From: CAYRWR01 sp964428015
GTDB taxonomy: Bacteria; Spirochaetota; Brevinematia; Brevinematales; CAYRWR01
Direction of reading: 5' to 3'
DNA: 64,000 bases
Assembly: GCA_964428015.1 (NCBI GenBank)
Contig: CAYRWR010000011.1
Location: 21,814 to 85,813 of the forward strand
Positions 53,763 to 61,409 of the stretch are shown in pieces. Position 1 is the first letter of the stretch. Each line of letters opens with the position of its first letter. The notes beneath the pieces were generated by a model, which was not told the DNA's origin, searched no databases, and saw only the letters and a list, made by a program, of their open reading frames with translations. Both the position numbers and the translations under genes were made by a program.

Positions 53763-54443
53763 TCAACTATTCTGATTTCTCAATATATTCGGTTCTGAAA
53801 TGGGGAATTCAATTTTAGCTATAGTGGATTTTCTATTCTTGGAATCTACAGTAAATGCATGCGGATCTATGCCATAGCCTTTCAACATCAGAACAATCAT
53901 GGTTATACCCAGACCGCTTCCTTCGGTATCGTCCGCGTTTTCCATATAATAGTCTACGATACTGTCATACCTCAAGGCTTTATTAAATTTATCACGGATT
54001 CTCAGGTCTTCATATTCACTGAGGGGACTGCTATTTTCCACGATCACCATTATACGTTCTTCGTTGTGCAGGATAGACACATTAATATGAAGATTATGTT
54101 TACGGGCAATGGATTCAAATTCTTCCAGTCCTTTTTCATCCATGAGATATCTGATTTGTTCAAATCCCTTTTTAAGATCTTCTTCGGAATCGGCTTGAAT
54201 ATTGTTTTTCAGAAAATAATAATGCTTCACATTGGCTTTTATACCGTTAATGATCATCTCTTTTATGGAGCTGTAAAACGCGTCGGTGAGCTCTGCTTTG
54301 TTATATTTTTCCAGCAGGGCGTCGATTACAGTATGAATGACCGACTGTATACTTTGATTGATCACTGGGAAAATCAGTTCAACAGGTTGGCCCTGCTCTA
54401 TATTCTGCAGCATCGTCTTTTGGTCGAAGTTGTGTCTGCTCAT
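53763..54443 (-). CDS. GHKL-type ATPase (partner-switching kinase/anti-sigma-like)
   Basis: A 226-residue protein with the Bergerat-type ATPase motifs: the N box around KEMIINGIKANVKH and the glycine-rich G box NADDTEGSGLGITMIVLML near residue 190. There is no histidine phosphotransfer domain and no membrane segment, so it is not a classical sensor kinase; the size suits a stand-alone RsbW/SpoIIAB-like serine kinase or a related ATPase. Convergent with two STAS genes, its probable partners. ATG at 54443 has GGGAGG seven bases upstream; TTG at 54449 is less likely. Confidence 0.7.
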   Translation of the reverse strand: MSRHNFDQKTMLQNIEQGQPVELIFPVINQSIQSVIHTVIDALLEKYNKAELTDAFYSSIKEMIINGIKANVKHYYFLKNNIQADSEEDLKKGFEQIRYLMDEKGLEEFESIARKHNLHINVSILHNEERIMVIVENSSPLSEYEDLRIRDKFNKALRYDSIVDYYMENADDTEGSGLGITMIVLMLKGYGIDPHAFTVDSKNRKSTIAKIEFPISEPNILRNQNS

Positions 54444-54522
54444 ATTCAAACCTCCCTATTTCAGGACTTATTATACAGGATTAATCCTGTTATTTCAATC
54501 AGAATTTCCTTTTAATTTTTTG

Positions 54523-54557
54523 AAAAAAAAAGGGCTGTTGGTCAGACAGCCCTTTTT
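54523..54557 (-). terminator. terminator after chemoreceptor 1
   Basis: AAAAAGGGCTGT pairs with ACAGCCCTTTTT; it works on both strands and separates the chemoreceptor from the GHKL gene. Confidence 0.85.
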
Positions 54558-54573
54558 CTGTACTTTTTTTTGC

Positions 54574-56166
54574 CTAGAAATCTTTGAAATCATCCAGGGG
54601 GATTCTGTCTTCAGGTTTGATAATGTGGACTTCATCTTCATCATGGGGATGAAGGGTGACACTCTGGACCTGCCGGGGTTTGGGCTGAACGGGACCTGCC
54701 TGCAGTAGCGCATTTTGGCCGGATTGTTTTTTATCTTCTTTATCGCCATTGATCACATTATTGAGATCGACCACTATCCCTTTTAAGGATTCAGCCTGTG
54801 ACAGCATTTCTTCACCGGAAGCAGCCGTTTCTTCGGAAGTAGACGCGGTATTCTGGACCACAGAATTAATCTGACTCACCGCCTTAGTCACCTGGTTGGC
54901 TCCTTTGAGTTGTTCCTGACTGGCCCGGGCCACTTCATCCATGAGCTGATTGACTTTATCAGTGAGATCTCCAGCCTTTTTAGTATTTTGGGTGACCAGC
55001 TCTCCCAGGTCCTGGCCTTTTTTGACGCTGTCGATAGCGGTGGCAATCAGTCCAGCGGTCTCCTTGGCAGCCTCAGCGCTCTTCTGGGCCAGGTTCTTGA
55101 CCTGGTCGGCTACTACGGCAAATCCACGTCCCGCATCGCCGGCTCGGGCTGCTTCTACAGCGGCATTGAGCGCCAGGATATTGGTTTGAAAGGCGATATC
55201 ATCGATCACCTTGATGATGCGTTCGATCTGACGGCTGTTATTGGTGATATCCTGTATGGCTATGGAGAGCTTGTCCATCATCTCCACGCTTTCTTTAGAA
55301 CCTTTGTTGGCATCGCCCATCATGCCCTTGGCTTCGGTCACGGTCTTGGTATTGGACTCTATGATGCTCTGCAGTTCTTCCAGGGAGGAGGTCATCTCCT
55401 CTACCGAGGAGGCCAGCTCGCTGGCTCCGCTGGACAGCTCCTGGCTGGAGGAGGATACCTGGAGGCTGGCATTGGTGAGCTGTACCGAGCCTTTGCCCAG
55501 CTCTTCCGATACCGAGGTCAGACTGCGTGACAGGCTACGGCTGATCAGAATTCCCAGAGCCAGGGCCAGAATAAATCCGATGATAACTGATGCCAGGACC
55601 ATGATAGTCAGGGAGGCGCTGGCCTGGGTACTTTTTTTCATAGCATCTTCATTATTTATTTTGAGAATATCCCGCATACTTTTCAGATGACTCTGCACAT
55701 CGCTCAAGTTGGCTTTTGTAACCGTCTTGAAGTAATCGGCGGCATTTGCCCAGGCGGACTGTCCCAGATACTTTTCAATTTCAATAACAGAAGCATGTAG
55801 TTTCTGATGAGGTTCTTCTATTTCTTTGAGGTCCTGAGCCAGCTGGGGCACCAGTTTGACGGCGTTACTCAACTCCTGACTGTAATACCACTTTCCGAAA
55901 TTACACTTATGGTAGTCTGTCTGCACCTCGATTTTGGCAGACTGGTCTATGAGATCGTTCTGTACTATGGCAGCCCAGTTGAGATGCTCCACTTCGCGCA
56001 TGAGGAGCGCTTCCGTGAGATCGTCCAGCTCCTCCATATGATTCATGGTTTTAATGGTGCTCTCATTGCCAAAAAAGCCTATGGCCCCTACTGCTAAAAG
56101 AAGTATGGCCAGCAGTAAAAAACTGACAATCAGCTTTACCCCTATACTCCAGTGTTTAAACATCAT
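54574..56166 (-). CDS. chemoreceptor (MCP) with extracytoplasmic CZB-like zinc-binding domain
   Basis: A 530-residue methyl-accepting chemotaxis protein. Helix 1 (about 10-30), an extracytoplasmic domain (31-183), helix 2 (about 184-207), then the signalling domain with the conserved tip FQTNILALNAAVEAARAGDAGRGFAVVADQV. The sensor domain has the CZB pattern: H61, C88 (HKCNFGKWY), H120 and H124 (PHQKLH), the one-cysteine, three-histidine set; CZB domains are usually cytoplasmic, so this position is notable. The C-terminus is LDDFKDF, a CheR-tether-like end. The signalling half is nearly identical to that of the next receptor. Confidence 0.9.
   Translation of the reverse strand: MMFKHWSIGVKLIVSFLLLAILLLAVGAIGFFGNESTIKTMNHMEELDDLTEALLMREVEHLNWAAIVQNDLIDQSAKIEVQTDYHKCNFGKWYYSQELSNAVKLVPQLAQDLKEIEEPHQKLHASVIEIEKYLGQSAWANAADYFKTVTKANLSDVQSHLKSMRDILKINNEDAMKKSTQASASLTIMVLASVIIGFILALALGILISRSLSRSLTSVSEELGKGSVQLTNASLQVSSSSQELSSGASELASSVEEMTSSLEELQSIIESNTKTVTEAKGMMGDANKGSKESVEMMDKLSIAIQDITNNSRQIERIIKVIDDIAFQTNILALNAAVEAARAGDAGRGFAVVADQVKNLAQKSAEAAKETAGLIATAIDSVKKGQDLGELVTQNTKKAGDLTDKVNQLMDEVARASQEQLKGANQVTKAVSQINSVVQNTASTSEETAASGEEMLSQAESLKGIVVDLNNVINGDKEDKKQSGQNALLQAGPVQPKPRQVQSVTLHPHDEDEVHIIKPEDRIPLDDFKDF
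54880..55470. repeat. long near-identical repeat, copy 1 (with 56690-57280)
   Basis: The signalling-domain coding segment of the first chemoreceptor gene is nearly identical in DNA to the same segment in the second, with scattered, mostly silent changes. The sensor domains are not alike, so this is a shared cassette inside two different genes. Confidence 0.85.
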
Positions 56167-56326
56167 TTGCCTCCCATTCCCTGGTCTTCATACAGTTTTT
56201 ATTCCTATGTTCACTGTATGAATGACTGGTTTTTTTTTAAGGAAGCAAATTCGTAGTATTATATTCCTAGTTAATAAGAGGATTATAATTTATAACATTT
56301 TGCCATGTTTTTGTCAACCAATATTT

Positions 56327-56358
56327 AAAAAAAAGAGAGGCCTGGCAGGCCTCTCTTA
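56327..56358 (-). terminator. terminator after chemoreceptor 2
   Basis: AGAGAGGCC pairs with GGCCTCTCT around TGGCA, followed by a run of T on the minus strand. Confidence 0.85.
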
Positions 56359-56381
56359 AAATCAGAATTGATTCTATTGTG

Positions 56382-58016
56382 CTAAAAATCCTTGAAATCA
56401 TCCAGGGGAATCTGGTCTTCAGCTTTGATGATGTGAATACCTTCCTCATCCTGGGGGTGCAGGGTCATGGACTGAACCTGGCGCGGTTCTTTTTTGCGGG
56501 TATCCAGATGGACCAGCTGCTTGTCATGTACCAGATTATCGGCTTCTCCTGCCGCCGCTCCCTTGACCAGCTTATTCAATCCTTCCACTACCTGCTTCAT
56601 CATTCCCGCCTGCCCCAGAATCTCTTCCCCGGCGGCGGCACTTTCTTCCGAGGTAGAAGCGGTGGCCTGGGTCACTGTATTGATCTGACTCACCGCCTTA
56701 GTCACCTGGTTGGCTCCTTTGAGCTGTTCCTGGCTGGCCCGGGCCACTTCATCCATGAGCTGATTGACTTTATCTGTCAATTCTCCTGCTTTGCGGGTAT
56801 TCTGGGTGACCAGTTCTCCCAGGTCCTGGCCTTTTTGTACACTATCTATAGCGGTGGCGATCAGTCCAGCAGTCTCCTTGGCAGCCTCAGCGCTCTTCTG
56901 GGCCAGGTTCTTGACCTGGTCGGCTACTACAGCAAATCCACGTCCCGCGTCTCCAGCCCGAGCCGCTTCTACTGCGGCATTGAGCGCCAGGATATTGGTT
57001 TGAAAGGCGATATCATCGATCACTTTGATGATGCGTTCGATCTGACGGCTGTTATTGGTGATATCCTGTATGGCTATAGAGAGCTTGTCCATCATCTCTA
57101 CACTTTCTTTAGAGCCTTTGTTGGCATCGCCCATCATACCCTTGGCTTCGGTCACTGTCTTGGTATTGGACTCGATAATGCTCTGCAGTTCTTCCAGGGA
57201 GGAGGTCATCTCCTCTACCGAGGAGGCCAGCTCACTGGCTCCGCTGGACAGCTCCTGACTGGAGGAGGATACCTGGCCGGCCGCTCCCTCCAGGCTGTTA
57301 GATGCACTGAACAGATCCCCGGTCATTTGGTTGATAGGACGGGAGATAGACCCGGACAGGAAGATACCTAAGAGCAGGGCCGCCACGAATCCTATCACAG
57401 CAGCTACCAGAATCAGGATTATCATCCTGTCCGAAGCATCAGTGGCTATTTTCACCTGTTCCTTTCCATAGTATTTAATTGCATAATGAGTGAGATTTTC
57501 CAGGGCAGTCAGGGCATCATTGAGCTTCTCTCTCTGTTTTCCTTCTGTTTCCAGATTTTTTATCTCGCGGTAGAGGGGAGCACGATCTGAGGCAGTCATC
57601 AGCTTTTTAGCTGTATCAATCATCTGGTTATTTGCCTGTATCGCCAAATCTATCTTGGCTATATAATCTTTATAAATTTTATCTTCTTCTTCGGTGCGGG
57701 GTATGGGATCGTAGATGTCAAGGTTTTCTTTATACAATTTCCGGGCTTCTTCTATATGATCCAATTCTCCTTGGATTCTTTCAGAGGAGAGGGTAGGGTC
57801 CATCAGGGTACGGATGGAAGTCTTGACTTTTCCCTGCTCATCATTCATGTTCATCAAACTTACAATTCTTGGTAGATCTACCTCTCCCAGGTCCATGAGG
57901 GCCGAGTCTGTATTATTAATCCCAAACCAACCCATAAAGCCCACAATAGCAGTAATCAAAGCCACCACCACAAAGCCAGAGATGAGCTTGACTGTCAGAC
58001 TGAGTTTTTTAAACAT
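56382..58016 (-). CDS. chemoreceptor (MCP) with four-helix sensor domain
   Basis: A 544-residue chemoreceptor with helix 1 (about 10-32), a helical extracytoplasmic domain of the 4HB type (PRIVSLMNMNDEQGKVKTSIRTLM, AIQANNQMIDTAKKLMTASD), helix 2 (about 197-217) and a signalling domain with the same tip as the receptor at 54574. No cysteine or histidine cluster is present in the sensor. It ends IPLDDFKDF, like the other receptor. The signalling halves agree almost residue for residue except for the end of the helices. GGAGG precedes the start. Confidence 0.92.
   Translation of the reverse strand: MFKKLSLTVKLISGFVVVALITAIVGFMGWFGINNTDSALMDLGEVDLPRIVSLMNMNDEQGKVKTSIRTLMDPTLSSERIQGELDHIEEARKLYKENLDIYDPIPRTEEEDKIYKDYIAKIDLAIQANNQMIDTAKKLMTASDRAPLYREIKNLETEGKQREKLNDALTALENLTHYAIKYYGKEQVKIATDASDRMIILILVAAVIGFVAALLLGIFLSGSISRPINQMTGDLFSASNSLEGAAGQVSSSSQELSSGASELASSVEEMTSSLEELQSIIESNTKTVTEAKGMMGDANKGSKESVEMMDKLSIAIQDITNNSRQIERIIKVIDDIAFQTNILALNAAVEAARAGDAGRGFAVVADQVKNLAQKSAEAAKETAGLIATAIDSVQKGQDLGELVTQNTRKAGELTDKVNQLMDEVARASQEQLKGANQVTKAVSQINTVTQATASTSEESAAAGEEILGQAGMMKQVVEGLNKLVKGAAAGEADNLVHDKQLVHLDTRKKEPRQVQSMTLHPQDEEGIHIIKAEDQIPLDDFKDF
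56690..57280. repeat. long near-identical repeat, copy 2 (with 54880-55470)
   Basis: The second copy of the shared chemoreceptor signalling segment. See the first copy; recent duplication or gene conversion between the neighbouring receptors explains it. Confidence 0.85.
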
Positions 58017-58119
58017 ATAGAGCCTCCTAATAAAAAAACATGAACCCTATCATAATCCTCTTTTTTAGTAGGATTGCATCTGTTTTTTTTTATGGTCATT
58101 TAAAAAAGTAAAAACCTGT

Positions 58120-58620
58120 TTATTTTACTTCCTGGGGCTCCAGGACTTTTTCCTTTACCTGATTGATATCCACGATTTCATTAGAAGAAAGTATCTTGTC
58201 CATATTGAGGATCATTATCATGCGGTCATCTACTTTGGCGATACCTTCCAGGTACTGACTCTTGAGACGAAGTCCGATATCTGGGGTCTTTTCCAGATCC
58301 TTGTCAGGTATATCGGCTACATCCTGCACCGCGTCCACCGTGATGCCGATATTATAGACTTCTTTATTCCCCAGGATATCGACGATTATGAAGACAGTAC
58401 GGTCGTTGTATTCTTTCTGCTCGATACCAAATTTAGTCCTCATGTCGATGATGGGGACGATCTTACCGCGCAGATTGATAACGCCCTTGAGAAATTCCGA
58501 TGCCTCATGTATGGGAGTGATATTAACAAAGCGCAGTACTTCACGAATCTTGGAAATAGGTACACCGTAATCTTCCTGATTAATATTGAAGATGATGTAT
58601 TTCTTGGTATCTTCCGCCAT
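58120..58620 (-). CDS. cheW: chemotaxis coupling protein CheW
   Basis: A 166-residue CheW: KKYIIFNINQEDYGVPISKIREVLRF at the N-terminus, the NLRGKIVPIIDMRTKFG receptor/kinase-docking segment and GITVDAVQDV further on. CheW links receptors to CheA in the chemosensory array. The C-terminus has a short charged tail. It precedes no gene on its own strand for 100 bases and follows cheY by ten bases, so cheA-cheY-cheW form one transcript. Confidence 0.95.
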   Translation of the reverse strand: MAEDTKKYIIFNINQEDYGVPISKIREVLRFVNITPIHEASEFLKGVINLRGKIVPIIDMRTKFGIEQKEYNDRTVFIIVDILGNKEVYNIGITVDAVQDVADIPDKDLEKTPDIGLRLKSQYLEGIAKVDDRMIMILNMDKILSSNEIVDINQVKEKVLEPQEVK

Positions 58621-58630
58621 AGTGAGCCTC

Positions 58631-58996
58631 CTATTTCTTCAGGAACATCTGTACTATTTTGATAAACTTTTCCGCGTCAAAAGGTTTGATGACCCAGCCT
58701 GTAGCACCCAGTTCTTTAGCTCTCATCATTTTGGCTTTATCAGACTCGGTGGTGAGCATGACTATAGGGGTCCCGGCTGAAAGCTTGCGAATCTCTCCTA
58801 CCAGGGTAATCCCGTCCATACGGGGCATATTGACATCCAGTACATACAGCTCAATGTCCTGGTAGCGCGGGGTCAGCATCTCCAGAGCAGCCTGTCCATC
58901 CTCAGCCTCAATGGTATCAGTGAAGCCGTAGAGTTCTAGAGATTTTTTGACCACACTTCTCACCACACCCGAATCGTCTACTATCATTATGGACAT
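58631..58996 (-). CDS. cheY: chemotaxis response regulator CheY
   Basis: A 121-residue single-domain receiver: MSIMIVDDSGVVRSVVKKSLE with D7/D8, phospho-acceptor Asp54 in LYVLDVNMPRMDGITL, the conserved threonine in VMLTTESD and lysine in VIKPF. It would bind the flagellar switch when phosphorylated by CheA. The start at 58996 was chosen because AAGGAG stands five bases upstream; an ATG at 59011 lies inside that site. Confidence 0.95.
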   Translation of the reverse strand: MSIMIVDDSGVVRSVVKKSLELYGFTDTIEAEDGQAALEMLTPRYQDIELYVLDVNMPRMDGITLVGEIRKLSAGTPIVMLTTESDKAKMMRAKELGATGWVIKPFDAEKFIKIVQMFLKK

Positions 58997-59020
58997 AAGC
59001 ACTCCTTTCAATATCTCTTG

Positions 59021-61243
59021 TTAATTATCCTTAGCCGCGTGTAAAAAGCCTTCGATATCTACCACAAACCCTATGGTACCGTCTCCGAAGATAGTCCCCC
59101 CGGAAAAGACCGACAGGGCGGAAAGACTTTCGCCCAGATTTTTGATCACGATCTCCTGTTTACCTATAATACGGTCTACCAGAATCCCGTAATGTTTATC
59201 TTCGTGCGAAATGATCACCGCCAATTGTGCGGTATCTTCTTTTTCCCGGATAGTATCACTAAGAATGAAGCTGGAGTAGATCAGCGGGATATATAAGCCC
59301 CGGTTGAACAGCATCTTGCTGCCGTCATCCATGACCCGTATCTGCGAAGCATCGGGGACTATGATCTCATCTATTGAGGAGAAGGGGAAGACATATTTGT
59401 TATCCGCGATCTCAAACACAAAACCTTCTATAATAGCCAGGGTCAGAGGCAGTCTAATGATAAACCGGGTGAATTCTCCCGGTTCAGAACTGATTTCCAC
59501 TTTACCGTGAATTTCTTCTATATTTTTCTTTACCACATCCAGACCTACACCCCGACCCGAGACTTCAGTAGCCTGGACTTTGGTGGAAAATCCGGGCAGA
59601 AAGAGCAGGGCAAACAGGTCTTTTTCTGACAGTTTGTCTGCCTCATCTTTTTTGACCAGACCTTTCTGTATGGCTTTTTTCAGCACGGCTTCTTTATTTA
59701 TACCTTTTCCGTCATCTGAGACTACAATATCGATTCCATTACCGCGGTGTTCGGCTGTAATATTGATCTTCCCGATTTTATCCTTGCCCAGAGCCACTCT
59801 TTCTTCAGGAGACTCCAGGCCGTGGTCGATAGCATTGCGTACGATGTGTACCAGAGGGTCATAGATAGATTCCACTACATTCCGGTCCAGTTCCGTCTCT
59901 TCCCCTTTGATATTGACTATCACAGCTTTGTTTAAATCTGTGGCAGTGTTACGGATCACGACACGCAGTTTATTGAAGACTTCGGCAATGGGTACCATAC
60001 CCATGCTGAGCACCAGGTTTTTGATGGAGGTAGTAATGCCCTCCAGCTGGGAGATGATACGTTCCGCGTTGTCTACTGCCTGGTCTCCGTCATTATCGAT
60101 AATCTGGCGCAGCATGGACTGGTTTATCACCAGCTCTCCCACAATGTCGATCAGGGTGTTGAGGCGCTCATTGGATACCTTGACATAGGAGATGCGCCGG
60201 GAGAAATTAGCCTGCTTACGCATGGCATCTTTGACATCCTCAGTGGTGAGTATTTTTTCTTCGATAGCGATGGTACCGAATTTTTTCACCCCGTCACTTT
60301 GCTGCTGCTGTTGGAGGATATGCTGGATATCCTGGCCGGTCAGCTTACCTTCTTCTTCCAGGATTTCGCCTATCTTTTTGAACTGGTATTCCGACAAAAT
60401 CCTGCGGATGAGCTCAATATAGCCGAAGATATCCACTTCTTTAAAAGACCGGACCATAGGTTCTATTTCAAAATTATAGGTATCCATAATAGTGACTAAA
60501 GTACGCAGCAGCTCCAAGCCAAAGAATATCAGATCGATCAGTTCTTTGGATATGCGCATCTTGCCGTCACGAATCAGTACCAGCAGTTCCTCCATTTCAT
60601 GGGCCAATTCCTCAAAATTCTTAAGCCCCAGAAAAGCGGATGATCCTTTGATGGTATGAAAACTGCGGAATACTTTATTGATATTATCCTGATCGGTAGG
60701 GTTATGCTCCAGCTCCAACAGTGTGTACTGAGCAGTATCCATATGCTCCTTGATTTCATCACTGAGCTGGTTCAGCATTTTTTTATCATTGACGATATGG
60801 CTGAAGTAGGTATCGGAGTAGTGTTTTACCTCAGGTACTTGCTTAGCTTCTTCAGATGAAGTGGGTTGAGAAGCTTCCGCCTGGGATTCCTCTTCCGGTG
60901 TGACCAAAATATCCCTGGAATCCTTGATGATCACATTAAGACACGTGGCGGCTTCCTGGCCGGTGATTTCCTTAGTGAAGAGACGCATGAGACAATGTGC
61001 CGCCTGCTTCAGATAACCTACTGCCCTTTCTTCCACGTCCAGGACAGATAGTTTCATGGATAATTCAGCCATTAATTTGCTGAACCGGGAAAGATCCAGA
61101 AGCGCGGGGAACTGAGACAGATGGCGGGATAATTCCAGAAAATCATCTTTGATTTCCAGGACACTCATGAGATCTCCGCTTTCAAAAGTGTCTAAAGTCT
61201 TGACTGTGTTTTTCAGCAGATCGAGAAGTTCTTTAAAATCCAT
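59021..61243 (-). CDS. cheA: chemotaxis histidine kinase CheA
   Basis: A 740-residue CheA. An N-terminal helical region of about 140 residues precedes the HPt domain, whose phosphorylated histidine is His196 (FRSFHTIKGSSAFLG). A linker holds two short segments of the KKIGEILEEEGKLTGQDI and KFGTIAIEEKILTTEDV type in place of a clear CheY-binding P2 domain. The dimerisation, ATPase (HIVRNAIDHGLESPEERV, VSDDGKGINKEAV, GRGVGLDVVKKNIEEIHG) and CheW-like regulatory domains follow. The first gene of cheA-cheY-cheW; divergent from the receptor-like gene at 61410. Confidence 0.95.
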   Translation of the reverse strand: MDFKELLDLLKNTVKTLDTFESGDLMSVLEIKDDFLELSRHLSQFPALLDLSRFSKLMAELSMKLSVLDVEERAVGYLKQAAHCLMRLFTKEITGQEAATCLNVIIKDSRDILVTPEEESQAEASQPTSSEEAKQVPEVKHYSDTYFSHIVNDKKMLNQLSDEIKEHMDTAQYTLLELEHNPTDQDNINKVFRSFHTIKGSSAFLGLKNFEELAHEMEELLVLIRDGKMRISKELIDLIFFGLELLRTLVTIMDTYNFEIEPMVRSFKEVDIFGYIELIRRILSEYQFKKIGEILEEEGKLTGQDIQHILQQQQQSDGVKKFGTIAIEEKILTTEDVKDAMRKQANFSRRISYVKVSNERLNTLIDIVGELVINQSMLRQIIDNDGDQAVDNAERIISQLEGITTSIKNLVLSMGMVPIAEVFNKLRVVIRNTATDLNKAVIVNIKGEETELDRNVVESIYDPLVHIVRNAIDHGLESPEERVALGKDKIGKINITAEHRGNGIDIVVSDDGKGINKEAVLKKAIQKGLVKKDEADKLSEKDLFALLFLPGFSTKVQATEVSGRGVGLDVVKKNIEEIHGKVEISSEPGEFTRFIIRLPLTLAIIEGFVFEIADNKYVFPFSSIDEIIVPDASQIRVMDDGSKMLFNRGLYIPLIYSSFILSDTIREKEDTAQLAVIISHEDKHYGILVDRIIGKQEIVIKNLGESLSALSVFSGGTIFGDGTIGFVVDIEGFLHAAKDN

Positions 61244-61409
61244 TTTACTATACTCCTCACCTTAATTATATACTAACTCAAAAAAAAGTTTTCCACAATT
61301 TAAAATTAGTTTATTTTTGGAATTTTTTTATATCTATATTTCTCTTGTGATTTCCTGGCATCAAATCTACAATGATACAATCGTATAAATTCGATTTGGC
61401 GAGGCTTTT

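Noticed and set aside
56379..57371. Plus-strand open frame of 330 codons, with a similar one at 54910-55530
   Set aside because: Both lie opposite the duplicated receptor signalling domain, which explains why they look alike.
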